Shown: positions 7,275 through 16,550, numbered from the stretch's first letter. The stretch: 64,000 bases of DNA from an uncultured Arsenicibacter sp. (GCF_945952095.1 NZ_CAMFHL010000006.1:1-64000), one strand, 5' to 3'. Notes: generated by a model from the letters alone, not told the origin. Numbers and translations: made by a program.

Positions 7275-9281
7275 TCACTCTTTAATCCAGCTCAGGTTGA
7301 ACTGATAATGCAGGCTGCTGCTGAGAAGGTGAATGATGTTGTCGGGTGTCTGCGTGATGGCCAGGTAACCCTTCGGCTCGGCGTGCGTCCGGTCGGTCTG
7401 AAAGGCACCCGTCCAGGCCCCGCCGTTGAGATAGCGTTCCTTGCCGTCGATCAGCAGCTTTTTAACCGGCCAGGTCTTTCCCTCGTCGAACGATAAGGCT
7501 GCATACATGCCGTAACCTTTAAACACAGAGCCGTCGCGTTTGCGGAAATACATGCCGGCTTTTGCGCCGTCGCGTTCGTCGGGGTGGTGGGTGAAGGATA
7601 CCGCCAGCAGTGGCCCTTCGTTGAGGCGGATGAGGGCCAGCCGCTGCCCGCTCCAGACCGGCGGCAGTTCGGAGGCGGCATATGTCCAGGTGTTACCCAT
7701 GTCGCCCGAGATACTGACCGGCATGCGCAGGCCCACACTGTCGGGGCCGGGAATGTCGTCTTTGCGGCCCAGCGCCAGCAGCCGGCCATCGCTCAGCTGC
7801 ACCACTCCGGCATGAATGCCGGCAATGAGCGCGCCCGAACCGCCCGCCGTAAACGCCGGTGCCGGTTGTCCTGCCGAGGGCATGGTCCACGTCTTGCCGC
7901 CGTCTTTGCTGAGGTGAATGGCCGTCCCGCCTGTTGGGCCTGGCTCGGCGTCGGCAGCCTGCACCAGCCAGCCTTCTTTGGTTTTAAACATACCGGCAAT
8001 CACCTGATGGCGTTTGGTGTGCTCCGGACTCACCAGCACCGGTGCCGACCAGGTGGCGCCGTTATCGCGGCTGGTCCGCAGCGCCATGGCCAGATTCTGC
8101 CAGTCGCCGTCGGTTTCCACGCCGTTCATGTGGTAAAGCGTCCCCGCGCCGTCGTGGAACAGCGACGAGCCGGTCATGTTGCGGTCGGGAACCTTGAAAA
8201 ACTCCGACGGCTGATCCCATGCCGTCGCTCCTCTGCGCAACCGGCTGCCGAGAACGGTCATTTCGCGCCCCGATTCGGCATCGGTCGAAAACCAGATTGT
8301 CAGCAGATCGCCGTTGGGACACCAGGTGATGGCCGGCTGATGGTTGTGGCTGTAGAACGGTATATTATCCTGGCAGTCGGGTTTGCGGACGTACCGCTGC
8401 GGCTCGCGGAAAACCGGCTGGTTGGCCGGAACGGGCTTCCAGAGCTGCTTTTGCTGCGAAACACCCTGAAAAACGGCAGTGGCAGGCAGAACCGGCAAGG
8501 GTTTGGCCGTCACCGGCGGGGCCTGTACCACGCGGAAGCCGGTCAGCCAGCTTTTATCTTCGGGCAACATCGCCATCCGGTTGGCCGACCGCAGGAACGT
8601 CACCGGTGTGCCGTGGCTGCCGCCGCGCGTGATGCGGTAGAGTCCGCCTGCGCGTCCGGCCGGGTCGGTTTGCTCGCCGGGCACATAGGGGCCGTACCAG
8701 TCCTGGCACCATTCCTCCACGTTGCCGTGCATATCGTGCAGTCCCCACGGGTTGGCCGGTGTCTGACCAGTTTTCAGCGAAACCACTACCGCATCGCGGT
8801 CGGTCTGCTGGCTTTTCTGATACACCGCAGGCAGGCCGTTGCCGGTCGAAAAGTCGCTGATGGTGCCGGCGCGGCAGGCATATTCCCATTCGGCTTCGGT
8901 GGGCAGGCGGTAGGGCTTACCTTCTTTTTTGGAAAGCCATGCACAGAATGCCGTGGCGTCGTTATAAGAGACAAAAATCACCGCCTCGTCATCGTCTTTC
9001 GAAAAGCCGTATTTACCCCGTAGCGCCTTGTGGGCCGGATCAAAGGCTTCATACTGCCGGTTGGTGACCTCGGTGGCCCCCATCAGCAGCGGCCGGCTGA
9101 TGCGGACGCGGTGCACGGGCGACTCGTCGGCGTCTTTACCCTCCCGCTCCGAACCCATGTAAAAGGTACCGGCGGGCAGCGGAACCAGCGACATGCCGAT
9201 TGAATTAGTTTGCTGGCCAAAGCCGGTCTGAACCAAACCGGATGTGCAGAGGAAGAGCGTCAGAAAGCAGTGTTTTATCAT
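7275..9281 (-). CDS. Secreted SUMF1-domain / sialidase-like fusion protein
   Basis: The chosen ATG at 9281 gives 668 residues and begins with a signal peptide (CFLTLFLCTSGLVQTGFGQ). An upstream start at 9494 would put a long, poorly conserved stretch before the signal, so it is rejected. Residues 25-255 are a SUMF1/FGE-sulfatase domain (GTFYMGSEREGKDADESPVH, LPTEAEWEYACRAGT, RGGSHGTP, GFRVVQAP). The paired active-site cysteines of true formylglycine-generating enzymes are absent. Residues 300-668 form a BNR/sialidase propeller with four Asp-boxes (SRDNGATW, SKDGGKTW, SGDMGNTW, SFDEGKTW). No sialidase FRIP motif is obvious, so glycan cleavage is uncertain. The gene is divergent from the DUF1080/PA14-like gene at 9558. 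The intergenic 276 bp hold the promoters, but no consensus element stands out. Confidence 0.85.
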   Translation of the reverse strand: MIKHCFLTLFLCTSGLVQTGFGQQTNSIGMSLVPLPAGTFYMGSEREGKDADESPVHRVRISRPLLMGATEVTNRQYEAFDPAHKALRGKYGFSKDDDEAVIFVSYNDATAFCAWLSKKEGKPYRLPTEAEWEYACRAGTISDFSTGNGLPAVYQKSQQTDRDAVVVSLKTGQTPANPWGLHDMHGNVEEWCQDWYGPYVPGEQTDPAGRAGGLYRITRGGSHGTPVTFLRSANRMAMLPEDKSWLTGFRVVQAPPVTAKPLPVLPATAVFQGVSQQKQLWKPVPANQPVFREPQRYVRKPDCQDNIPFYSHNHQPAITWCPNGDLLTIWFSTDAESGREMTVLGSRLRRGATAWDQPSEFFKVPDRNMTGSSLFHDGAGTLYHMNGVETDGDWQNLAMALRTSRDNGATWSAPVLVSPEHTKRHQVIAGMFKTKEGWLVQAADAEPGPTGGTAIHLSKDGGKTWTMPSAGQPAPAFTAGGSGALIAGIHAGVVQLSDGRLLALGRKDDIPGPDSVGLRMPVSISGDMGNTWTYAASELPPVWSGQRLALIRLNEGPLLAVSFTHHPDERDGAKAGMYFRKRDGSVFKGYGMYAALSFDEGKTWPVKKLLIDGKERYLNGGAWTGAFQTDRTHAEPKGYLAITQTPDNIIHLLSSSLHYQFNLSWIKE

Positions 9282-9557
9282 CGCTGAAAAAGAAAACCGG
9301 CGGCTGAAATCCGGATTGTTGCATGACGATGCGGTCGGGCAGGGATCAGGGACTGAACCTTGTATCAATTGTACATAATCCGGAAAATAAAATCGCCCGG
9401 AACCGCCCACAATCGCAAAGATTTGCTTTGTTTTGTCGATTAATCCGGCAAAGATGGGACAGGAGGCGGAGAAAAGTAAGCGGAAAAATGTCAAATTAAC
9501 ACGTAAATGCCTTTTATCGGTAAATCACTAATTCGCTCAATAAATAAATTGACATAC

Positions 9558-11324
9558 ATGGTAAACGTAAAGCGCTGGTTTTCATATAGCAGTGCCCTTG
9601 TTTGTTGCCTGAGTGGCTGGTCTGCCCTGGGGCAGGGTGTCGATGAGTCGCTGAGCCCGGTTCCCTCGGGTTCGTTCTCGTCATTACCTGCGGGATGGTC
9701 GCAGGCAGGGTCTGTTCTGATGTCGCCGTATCAGGCCGACGTAAAGACCAAATCGGGAAGCGGAATAATTGTCGGGAAGCCGGGTGCACCGGTTACCCTG
9801 CTGTCGAATGCGAAGGATGTCCGGCTGGTGCTGGACGTAATGTTGTCGCCGGGAGCTGATGGCGTGCTGATGCTGGGCAACACCGGTATCCGGGTGGCCG
9901 ACAGCTGGACGAAGCCGGGTGTGAACGGCAATACGTTCGGGACGGTCATGGGCACACCGGTCGATTTACCGGCGCAGAATGCCTGTGAAGCACCGGGCAT
10001 CTGGCAACGGCTGGAGGTAACGCTGCAAAGCGGGAAGCCGGGCAGCGCGGTGCTGGATAAGGTAACGCTGAACGGTATTCTGATTCATGAAAACGTGGTC
10101 GTGTCCGGCGCGCAGGGTGCTTCGGCGGGTACGGTAACCCTCAACGTAACCGGCGGCACGATTGCGGTCCGGCCGGTGGGCTACCAGCTGATTTCGGACC
10201 GTAAGGTGGCTAAGCTGTCGAATGTGCGGTATAAGCTGTATGAAGCGAAAACTGAAACCAAGTCGATGAGCGAGCTGGCAAACCTGAAGCTGGTGAAAGA
10301 AGACACGGTATCGACCGTAACGTATGAGGTGTCGTATGGTCAGCCGCGCTGGCACGGCATCGTGTTTACGGGTAATCTGGAAGTGGAAAAAGCGGGTGTG
10401 TATACTTTGGCGCTGCAAAACGGCGGGTATGCCGGTCTGGAAATCGACGGCAAGGAAATCGTGCCGAACACCTACCTTGATCTGGGCCGTATGAATACGG
10501 GAAAAATCAACCTGAGTGCCGGTAAACACGCTTTTACCCTGTTCTTTGGCCGGTCGTGGCCGCGTCCGGGGCTTGGTATGTTCATTGCCGCGCCGGATAC
10601 AAAATTCCAGCCCTTGCATACGCGGGCCTCGCTGCCGGAGCCTGACCCCGTCGGAACCATTGCGGTACTGGCGAAGGATAAGCCTCAGCTGGTGCGGTCG
10701 TTTGTACAGATGCCCGGTGAAAAAGGTAAACGCACCCATTGCCTGTCGGTAGGCACGCCGTCGGGCCTGAATTACACCATTGATCTGAACAAAGACGCGC
10801 TGTTGCAGGTATGGCGGGGCAAGTTTGCCGACGTTACCGAAATGTGGTACGAGCGCGGCGAGCCGCAGTTGCTGTTCCCGATGGGCGTGACCGTACCGGT
10901 AACCGGCCAGAGTTCGCTGGCTGTATTGGCCAATGCGCAGCAGACCTGGCCCGATAGCCTGCCGGAAAAAGGATTTGATTACAAAGGCTGGAAGCTGGAC
11001 GCCGACGGCAATCCGACCACGGAATATGCGTTCTTCGGCGGTAAGGTGGCCGATGCGATCCGCCCGGATGCCGATGGCAAGGGGCTGGTCCGTACCCTGA
11101 CTCTGTCGGGTGTCAGCCAGCCGGTATACTGCCGCATGGCCGCCGCCGCGTCGGTTGAAGAGGTGAGCAAGGGCCTGTACCGTATCGGCGACAGCCAGTA
11201 TTACGTGCGGTTAGATGCCAAAGCCAAACCGGTTATCCGGTCGTCGGGCGGTAAGCAGGAACTGTTGCTGCCGGTATCGGGCAAGGACGGTTCGGCCAGT
11301 GTAAGTTATTCAATTGTTTGGTAA
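9558..11324 (+). CDS. Secreted DUF1080-like and PA14-like domain protein
   Basis: From ATG 9558 the protein has 588 residues with a signal peptide (SYSSALVCCLSGWSALGQG). The start at 9507 would add 17 residues before the signal and is less likely. Residues 35-230 resemble the 3-keto-disaccharide hydrolase (DUF1080) jelly roll (VRLVLDVMLSPGADGVLMLG, WQRLEVTL). Residues 245-370 resemble a PA14-like sugar-binding module (GIVFTGNLEVEKAGVYTLAL, GLEIDGKEIV, FTLFFGRSWPRPGLGMFI). The rest is an unassigned beta-rich domain of the type found beside c-type or PQQ-type dehydrogenases. It ends 24 bp before the propeller-azurin gene, so the two are surely one operon, probably for surface carbohydrate oxidation or cleavage. 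Confidence 0.78.
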   Translation: MVNVKRWFSYSSALVCCLSGWSALGQGVDESLSPVPSGSFSSLPAGWSQAGSVLMSPYQADVKTKSGSGIIVGKPGAPVTLLSNAKDVRLVLDVMLSPGADGVLMLGNTGIRVADSWTKPGVNGNTFGTVMGTPVDLPAQNACEAPGIWQRLEVTLQSGKPGSAVLDKVTLNGILIHENVVVSGAQGASAGTVTLNVTGGTIAVRPVGYQLISDRKVAKLSNVRYKLYEAKTETKSMSELANLKLVKEDTVSTVTYEVSYGQPRWHGIVFTGNLEVEKAGVYTLALQNGGYAGLEIDGKEIVPNTYLDLGRMNTGKINLSAGKHAFTLFFGRSWPRPGLGMFIAAPDTKFQPLHTRASLPEPDPVGTIAVLAKDKPQLVRSFVQMPGEKGKRTHCLSVGTPSGLNYTIDLNKDALLQVWRGKFADVTEMWYERGEPQLLFPMGVTVPVTGQSSLAVLANAQQTWPDSLPEKGFDYKGWKLDADGNPTTEYAFFGGKVADAIRPDADGKGLVRTLTLSGVSQPVYCRMAAAASVEEVSKGLYRIGDSQYYVRLDAKAKPVIRSSGGKQELLLPVSGKDGSASVSYSIVW

Positions 11325-11348
11325 TAGGAAGGTTGACATAAATTCGGA

Positions 11349-13376
11349 ATGAAACGCTTCATAAGTGCATTAGGATTAGCAGTAGCATGCGGCGTCACGG
11401 CGATGGCACAGTCGTCGCGGCCGCTGACCGAAGACGATTATTATCACATCGTAACCCTGCCCGTTCCCGAAGGCGTCAGCCTGGAAGTGGGTGGTATGGC
11501 CGTTCTGCCGGATGGTCGCCTGAGCGTTTGTACACGGCGCGGCGAAGTCTGGATGATTGCCAACCCGTACATGCAGGGCACCCGTCAGCCGCAGTACAGC
11601 CGCTTTGCGTTTGGTCTGCACGAGCCGCTGGGGATGGCCTGGCATAACGGTTCGCTCTATGCCACCCAGCGGGGCGAGGTAACCCGCCTGCTCGATACCG
11701 ATAACAACGGCGAGGCCGACGAATACCAGTCGGTGGTAAAATGGCCATTGTCGGGCAACTACCACGAATACAGCTACGGACCGGTGTTTCAGCCCAACGG
11801 CGATATGTTGCTGACACTGAACCTCGGCTGGATTGGCCGCGGGGCGAGTCTGGCAAAATGGCGCGGCTGGATGCTGCAGGTCGATAAAAACGGGCAGGTT
11901 AAGCCATTTGCGACAGGTCTCCGTTCGCCGGCAGGCTTCAACCAACTGCGCGACGGCAGCATTTTCTACGCCGAAAACCAGGGCGACTGGGTTGGTTCGG
12001 GCCGTATGACGCAGCTGGAGTCGGGCGATTTTGCCGGTAACCCGGCCGGTCTGCGGTGGTCATCTGAACCGGGCTCCCCGCTGAAACTGAAAGTAGAGGA
12101 CGTGCCGAGCACCGGCAAGCCGATGCACGAAGTAGCCAAAACGGTGCCGAATCTGAAGGTGCCGGCCGTTTGGTTCCCGCATACGCTGATGGGTATTTCG
12201 ACATCCGATATTCTGGAAGATACCACCAGCAGCAAGTTTGGTCCGTTTGAGGGCCAGCTGTTTGTCGGTGATCAGGGCCATAGCAAGGTAATGCGGGTAT
12301 TCCTCGAAAAAGTCGGCGGTAAATACCAGGGCGCCTGCTTCCCGTTCCGCGAAGGCTTTATGTCGGGGATTCTGCGGATGCGTTGGGGCTTAGACGGCTC
12401 AATGTTTGTCGGCATGACCAGCCGTGGCTGGGCGGCCACCGGAAAGGCACCGTTTGGCGTGCAGCGCCTGGTCTGGACCGGTAAGGTACCGTTTGAAATG
12501 AAGGCGATCCGCTCGATGCCGGATGGTTTTGAAGTAGAGTTTACGCTGCCGGTCGACAAGAAAACGGCCGAAAACATCGCGTCATACGACATGAGCAGCT
12601 TTACCTACAAGTACCACAGTACCTACGGCAGTCCGATTGAAGATGCGAAAGCGCTGCCGATCCGTGGCGTGGTCGTGTCGGACGACGGTCTGAAAGCGCG
12701 GATTGTGGTCGATACAACCCTGCGGGAAGGCTATATCCACCAGCTGAAACTGGAAGGGGTGAAGTCGGCGGCCGGGCTGTCGCTGCTGCACAACACGGGG
12801 TACTATACCCTGAACGCTATTGCGCCTGGTACGAAGCTGACCATTGCCGCTCCGGCCAAAACCCAGCACATGCATCACGACATGGGCGCGATGGCTTCAA
12901 CAAAGGAAACGGCACCAGCTACTGATAAGAAAGGCGCCGCCAAAACACCGGCGGCTACCAGCGCCAAGCGTGTTACGACGCAACCGGCTGACTGGGCCAA
13001 TGGCCCCGATCAGGTGATAACGATCAGCACCTTGCCGGGCCTGAAGTTTGAGCAGGAGCAGGTTGAGGTGAAAGCCGGCAGCCGCATCAAGTGGGTGTTC
13101 CAGAACAACGACGACATGCTGCACAACTGCGTCGTCGTGAAGCCGGGTATGGCCAACACGGTTGGTGAGGCCGCGCTGAAACTGAACCTGAACGGTCCTA
13201 AGATGAATTATGTACCGAACAACGCGAATGTGTTGTTCCACACGAATATTCTCCAGCCGGAGTCGAACGAAGCGATCTATTTCATCGCACCGTCGGAGCC
13301 GGGAAATTACCAGTATGTCTGCACGTTTCCTGGTCACGCATCGCTGATGCAGGGTACGCTGAAGGTCGTTAAGTAA
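11349..13376 (+). CDS. Beta-propeller dehydrogenase-like protein fused to a C-terminal azurin-like copper domain
   Basis: The product has 675 residues with a signal peptide (ISALGLAVACGVTAMAQ). Residues 30-400 form a six-bladed propeller of the glucose/sorbosone dehydrogenase or PVC-type membrane dehydrogenase group (GMAVLPDGRLSVCTRRGEVW, LHEPLGMAWHNGSLYATQRG, FVGDQGHSKVMRV). Residues 505-545 are a His- then Ala/Lys-rich linker (HMHHDMG). Residues 555-675 form a plastocyanin/azurin domain with all four type 1 copper ligands visible: His592, Cys658, His663 and Met667 (CTFPGHASLM). A tethered blue copper domain suggests that electrons pass directly from the propeller to copper. No PQQ ligand set can be confirmed by eye. 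It is the second gene of an operon and ends in a strong terminator at 13395. Confidence 0.87.
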   Translation: MKRFISALGLAVACGVTAMAQSSRPLTEDDYYHIVTLPVPEGVSLEVGGMAVLPDGRLSVCTRRGEVWMIANPYMQGTRQPQYSRFAFGLHEPLGMAWHNGSLYATQRGEVTRLLDTDNNGEADEYQSVVKWPLSGNYHEYSYGPVFQPNGDMLLTLNLGWIGRGASLAKWRGWMLQVDKNGQVKPFATGLRSPAGFNQLRDGSIFYAENQGDWVGSGRMTQLESGDFAGNPAGLRWSSEPGSPLKLKVEDVPSTGKPMHEVAKTVPNLKVPAVWFPHTLMGISTSDILEDTTSSKFGPFEGQLFVGDQGHSKVMRVFLEKVGGKYQGACFPFREGFMSGILRMRWGLDGSMFVGMTSRGWAATGKAPFGVQRLVWTGKVPFEMKAIRSMPDGFEVEFTLPVDKKTAENIASYDMSSFTYKYHSTYGSPIEDAKALPIRGVVVSDDGLKARIVVDTTLREGYIHQLKLEGVKSAAGLSLLHNTGYYTLNAIAPGTKLTIAAPAKTQHMHHDMGAMASTKETAPATDKKGAAKTPAATSAKRVTTQPADWANGPDQVITISTLPGLKFEQEQVEVKAGSRIKWVFQNNDDMLHNCVVVKPGMANTVGEAALKLNLNGPKMNYVPNNANVLFHTNILQPESNEAIYFIAPSEPGNYQYVCTFPGHASLMQGTLKVVK

Positions 13377-13394
13377 TCCTGCATGGAAATCACG

Positions 13395-13433
13395 GCGGGG
13401 GTACGGTATCTAAGTCCGTATCCCCGCTTTTTT
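13395..13433 (+). terminator. Strong intrinsic terminator after the azurin-fusion gene
   Basis: gcgggggtacgg at 13395-13406 pairs with ccgtatccccgc at 13416-13427 (12 bp with one G-T wobble, 9-nt loop), followed by six T residues. Confidence 0.9.
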
Positions 13434-13464
13434 GTGTATTATTGAGATGTTTAGTACTTTTTTG

Positions 13465-13538
13465 TTCCTCCCCCTAACCCCCTCCCGAGGGGGAAACCGG
13501 ACCCAATTTCCCCCTCGGGAGGGGGTTAGGGGGAGGAA
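13465..13538. repeat. Perfect 32-bp palindrome with 10-nt loop
   Basis: The left arm 13465-13496 and right arm 13507-13538 are perfect inverted copies built around ccctaaccccctcccgaggg. The element lies between the azurin-operon terminator and the GH9 gene. Palindromes of this type recur in many Bacteroidota genomes as intergenic repeats. Whether it is a mobile MITE-like unit or a structural element cannot be told from a single copy. Confidence 0.9.
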
Positions 13539-13568
13539 AAGAATTGACAACTTTCCGGCAAAAGACTT

Positions 13569-15356
13569 ATGAAACATACACTATCCTCCTTAACCTTCTT
13601 AGTAAGCCTCGCCTCGCTGGCCAATGCCCAGTCGTTGTCGGAGGCCATCCGTTTAAATCAGGTCGGTTTTTACCCGAATGCGCCCAAGGTGGCGGTGGCC
13701 GTCGGTGCCGGGGCCGGAACGTTTCAGGTGATGACCGCTGACAGCAACCGTTCGAGCCGCAGCCGCGCCGTATTTACCGGTAAACTGAGCGAGCCGCGCA
13801 CCAATGCGATTTCGGGCAAAACAACCCGGCTGGCCGATTTTACGCCTGTGACCCGCACCGGCTCCTATGTGCTGGTGATTCCGGAACTCGGCTATTCGTA
13901 CCCGTTTGAGATTCAGGAAAGTGTGTTGAAGCCGGTGGCGGCCGGTGCCCTGAAAGGGTTTTACTACCAGCGGATGTCGACAGACTTGCCGGCGCAATAT
14001 GCCGGGCAATGGAGCCGGCCGGCCGGACATCCGGATACGCGGGTGCTGGTGCATCCGTCGGCAGCCACAACTCAGCGACCGGCCGGAACGGTTATTTCGT
14101 CGCCACGGGGCTGGTACGATGCGGGTGATTACAACAAATACATCGTCAATAGCGGGATCACGATGGGAACCCTGTTGTCGCTCATCGAAGATTTTCCGGC
14201 CTATGTGCCCACAGCCGACGCCGGTATTCCGGAATCGGGCAATGCCGTCCCCGACGTGCTGGATGAAGCGCTCTGGAACCTGCGCTGGATGCTGACCATG
14301 CAGGACCCCGCCGATGGGGGCGTGTACCACAAACTGACCAATCCGGCGTTCGACGGCATGATTATGCCCGACAAGGCAATCAAAGACCGGTATGTCATTC
14401 AGAAAAGCATTACGGCTACCCTCGATTTTGCGGCCGTAATGGCGCAGGCGGCACGGGTGCTGCAACCTTACAGACGGCAGTTCCCGAAACTGGCCGACTC
14501 CTGCCGGACAGCGGCCGTGCAGGCATGGGAGTGGGCCCGTAAAAACCCGACAGCACTCTATAGCCAGCAGGCGATGAATCAGGCGTTTGATCCGGATGTA
14601 ATGACGGGCGGCTATGAAGATAAGGACGCCGCCGATGAATGGATCTGGGCCGCTGCCGAGTTATACGTGACAACGCGGGACGATGCCTATTTCACCGCCG
14701 TCAATCTCTTTCCGGACGATAAAACGCCGTTGCCGTCCTGGAATCAGGTGCGGACGCTCGGCTATTACACCCTCATGCGCCACGCAAAAACACTGACCAA
14801 AACCGGTAAGGCCACCCTGCCCGCCCTGAAACAGCGGCTGACCGACATGGCCGATGCCCTACTGGCTGATGTTGACAAACAGGCTTATGGCACCGTGATG
14901 GGCAAAACGGCCCGCGACTACATCTGGGGCAGCAGTGCCGTGGCCGCCAATCAGGGCATAGCGCTGGTACAGGCCTACCGGCTGACGGGCGACACCAAAT
15001 ACCGCGATGCCGCACTGACCAATCTGGATTATCTCCTGGGCCGGAATGCGGTCGGCTACTCACTGGTGACGGGCTTCGGCGATAAACCGGTGATGAACCC
15101 GCACCATCGCCCGTCGGTGGCCGATGGTATTGTAGCACCGGTGCCTGGTTTGTTGTCGGGCGGCCCGAACGGCAATGCCCCGAAGCAGGATAAGTGTAAA
15201 GGCTACGCCGAAAACGCCCCCGCCGACGAAACGTTTGTGGACGATTCGTGCTCGTATGCCTCCAACGAAATTGCCATTAACTGGAACGCGCCGCTGGTCT
15301 ACCTAGCCGCTGCTATCGACGCCATTTTCAGTGAGCTGGACCAGCCGGCGAAGTAG
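13569..15356 (+). CDS. Glycoside hydrolase family 9 (endoglucanase/cellulase type)
   Basis: The 595-residue protein has a signal peptide (LTFLVSLASLANAQ). An N-terminal Ig-like CelD_N domain occupies residues 25-115 (IRLNQVGFYPNAPKVAVAV). The (alpha/alpha)6 GH9 barrel follows. Its catalytic base motif is WYDAGDYNKY (Asp184 and Asp187). The conserved His region is NPHHRPS, and the acid Glu567 lies in NEIAINWNAPLVYL. All key residues are present, so it should cleave beta-1,4 or mixed-linkage glucans in the periplasm or outside the cell. No T9SS sorting domain follows. It lies just downstream of the 32-bp palindrome and appears to be monocistronic. Confidence 0.93.
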   Translation: MKHTLSSLTFLVSLASLANAQSLSEAIRLNQVGFYPNAPKVAVAVGAGAGTFQVMTADSNRSSRSRAVFTGKLSEPRTNAISGKTTRLADFTPVTRTGSYVLVIPELGYSYPFEIQESVLKPVAAGALKGFYYQRMSTDLPAQYAGQWSRPAGHPDTRVLVHPSAATTQRPAGTVISSPRGWYDAGDYNKYIVNSGITMGTLLSLIEDFPAYVPTADAGIPESGNAVPDVLDEALWNLRWMLTMQDPADGGVYHKLTNPAFDGMIMPDKAIKDRYVIQKSITATLDFAAVMAQAARVLQPYRRQFPKLADSCRTAAVQAWEWARKNPTALYSQQAMNQAFDPDVMTGGYEDKDAADEWIWAAAELYVTTRDDAYFTAVNLFPDDKTPLPSWNQVRTLGYYTLMRHAKTLTKTGKATLPALKQRLTDMADALLADVDKQAYGTVMGKTARDYIWGSSAVAANQGIALVQAYRLTGDTKYRDAALTNLDYLLGRNAVGYSLVTGFGDKPVMNPHHRPSVADGIVAPVPGLLSGGPNGNAPKQDKCKGYAENAPADETFVDDSCSYASNEIAINWNAPLVYLAAAIDAIFSELDQPAK

Positions 15357-15406
15357 CCCGGATGGTTCAAAACAAACCGTAAGGCCGGAAATCGGTTAAA
15401 TGGCTA

Positions 15407-15414
15407 TAGTTTTG
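15407..15414 (+). promoter_or_regulatory. Putative -7 element TAGTTTTG of the Smr gene
   Basis: It matches the Bacteroidota -7 consensus TAnnTTTG, 23 bp before the ATG at 15438. It overlaps the alternative start at 15414, which supports 15438 as the true start. The -33 element is weak. Confidence 0.45.
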
Positions 15415-15437
15415 TGCACTCAAAACCGAAGAAGACG

Positions 15438-16430
15438 ATGAACATTGGTGATAAAATACGGATGCTGCGGGCCAAAGAGCAGGGGGTAATTACCCGTTTT
15501 CTGTCCGGTAACCAGGTCGAAATTGAAATTGAAGACGGATTCCGGATTCCGGTCATGCGGTCGGAGATTGTGGTGGTCTCACCGATGGAAACCGAGCGCC
15601 TCGTGAAACCGGCGGGCATCACGCCGCAGAAACAGGTAACAAGCTCGAATATTGTGTCGAACAACGGGGTGTATCTGGCGTTTGTGGCCCAGAACGACCG
15701 CGAGTTTGCGCTGCACCTGGTCAACAACACCGACTGGGACCTGCCGTTTGCGGTTGCCGAAGAACGGGGCAGCATGGTCAACGGATTGCACAACGGGATT
15801 CTGCGCGGCAAAACGCAGGTGAAGCTGAACGAGATGTACTCGTTTTCGACATTCGACGACTGGCCGACGTTTCTGGTGCAGGTCATCTGGTCGCGGGCGG
15901 GCCGGAATGCGTTCAGGGCTCCGCTGGTGAAACGGGTGAAGTGCCGCGCGCAGACGTTCCATACCAGCAAATCAACCGTACCGGTCCTGAACCAGTCCGG
16001 CCATCTGTATCAGCTGGATGATGACAAGGAAACGGCTCCGCAGAACGTGCAGACGGCGCGTCCGGTGACGGTGAAACCCGAGCAACTGAAAGCCGAAATG
16101 CTGAAGCCGAAAGGTGAACCGGCGGCGTCCCTCAGCTTTGAGCGTCCCTCAGCGGTGATTGACCTGCATGTTGAAGCGTTGCTGCCGAAAGGTCAGGGCA
16201 ACCGCTCAAACGCCGAACTGCTGGAGTTGCAACTGACTACCTTTGAAAAGTCGCTGGAAGATGCCATTGCAACCGGAATGAACGAAATTACGTTTATTCA
16301 CGGAGTGGGCAGCGGTACCCTCCGCACCGAAATTCACCGGCGGCTGGGCCGTCATCCGCACATCCGATTCTTCGAAGATGCCCAGAAGCAGAAATTCGGC
16401 TACGGCGCGACGAAGGTATCCATCAAGTAA
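15438..16430 (+). CDS. DUF2027 and Smr domain protein
   Basis: From ATG 15438 the protein has 330 residues. The N-terminal DUF2027 region starts MNIGDKIRML with an SH3-like beta fold, followed by a middle jelly-roll-like segment (VYLAFVAQNDREFALHLVNN). The C-terminal Smr domain (residues 245-330) has DLHVEALL, FIHGVGSGTLRTEI and FGYGATKVSIK, the DLH and HGxGxG signatures of Smr nucleases. The family is common in Bacteroidota. A role in nucleic-acid cleavage or ribosome rescue is suggested by other Smr proteins but is not established for this architecture. Confidence 0.9.
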   Translation: MNIGDKIRMLRAKEQGVITRFLSGNQVEIEIEDGFRIPVMRSEIVVVSPMETERLVKPAGITPQKQVTSSNIVSNNGVYLAFVAQNDREFALHLVNNTDWDLPFAVAEERGSMVNGLHNGILRGKTQVKLNEMYSFSTFDDWPTFLVQVIWSRAGRNAFRAPLVKRVKCRAQTFHTSKSTVPVLNQSGHLYQLDDDKETAPQNVQTARPVTVKPEQLKAEMLKPKGEPAASLSFERPSAVIDLHVEALLPKGQGNRSNAELLELQLTTFEKSLEDAIATGMNEITFIHGVGSGTLRTEIHRRLGRHPHIRFFEDAQKQKFGYGATKVSIK

Positions 16431-16530
16431 AGAGTGAAAGAGTGGCCGCTCTGCGGCTGGAGAGTGAAAGAGCGAAAGAGAACTCCGTGTTCTCTGTGTC
16501 AATACTCCGTGACCTCTGTGGTTAAAAACA
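16431..16530. repeat. gaaagag-type repeat plus half of a ccacagagg-type repeat
   Basis: Directly after the Smr stop codon comes a purine-rich stretch with repeated gtgaaagag and gcgaaagag units. It is followed at about 16484-16523 by a block whose complement reads aaccacagaggtcacgg. Both motifs recur elsewhere in the window (26288, 46575 and 53152; 42488 and 51627). Here the second motif is a single arm. Confidence 0.65.
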
Positions 16531-16550
16531 ACAAATAGAACCGTAATAAA

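Noticed and set aside
7584..9023. 479-codon plus-strand frame opposite the SUMF1-sialidase gene
   Set aside because: It is antisense to a protein with clear domains, lacks any recognisable motif and is a by-product of high-G+C codon usage.
13465..13538. CRISPR repeat or attachment site
   Set aside because: Only one copy is present, it is palindromic, and no spacer series or integrase gene lies nearby.
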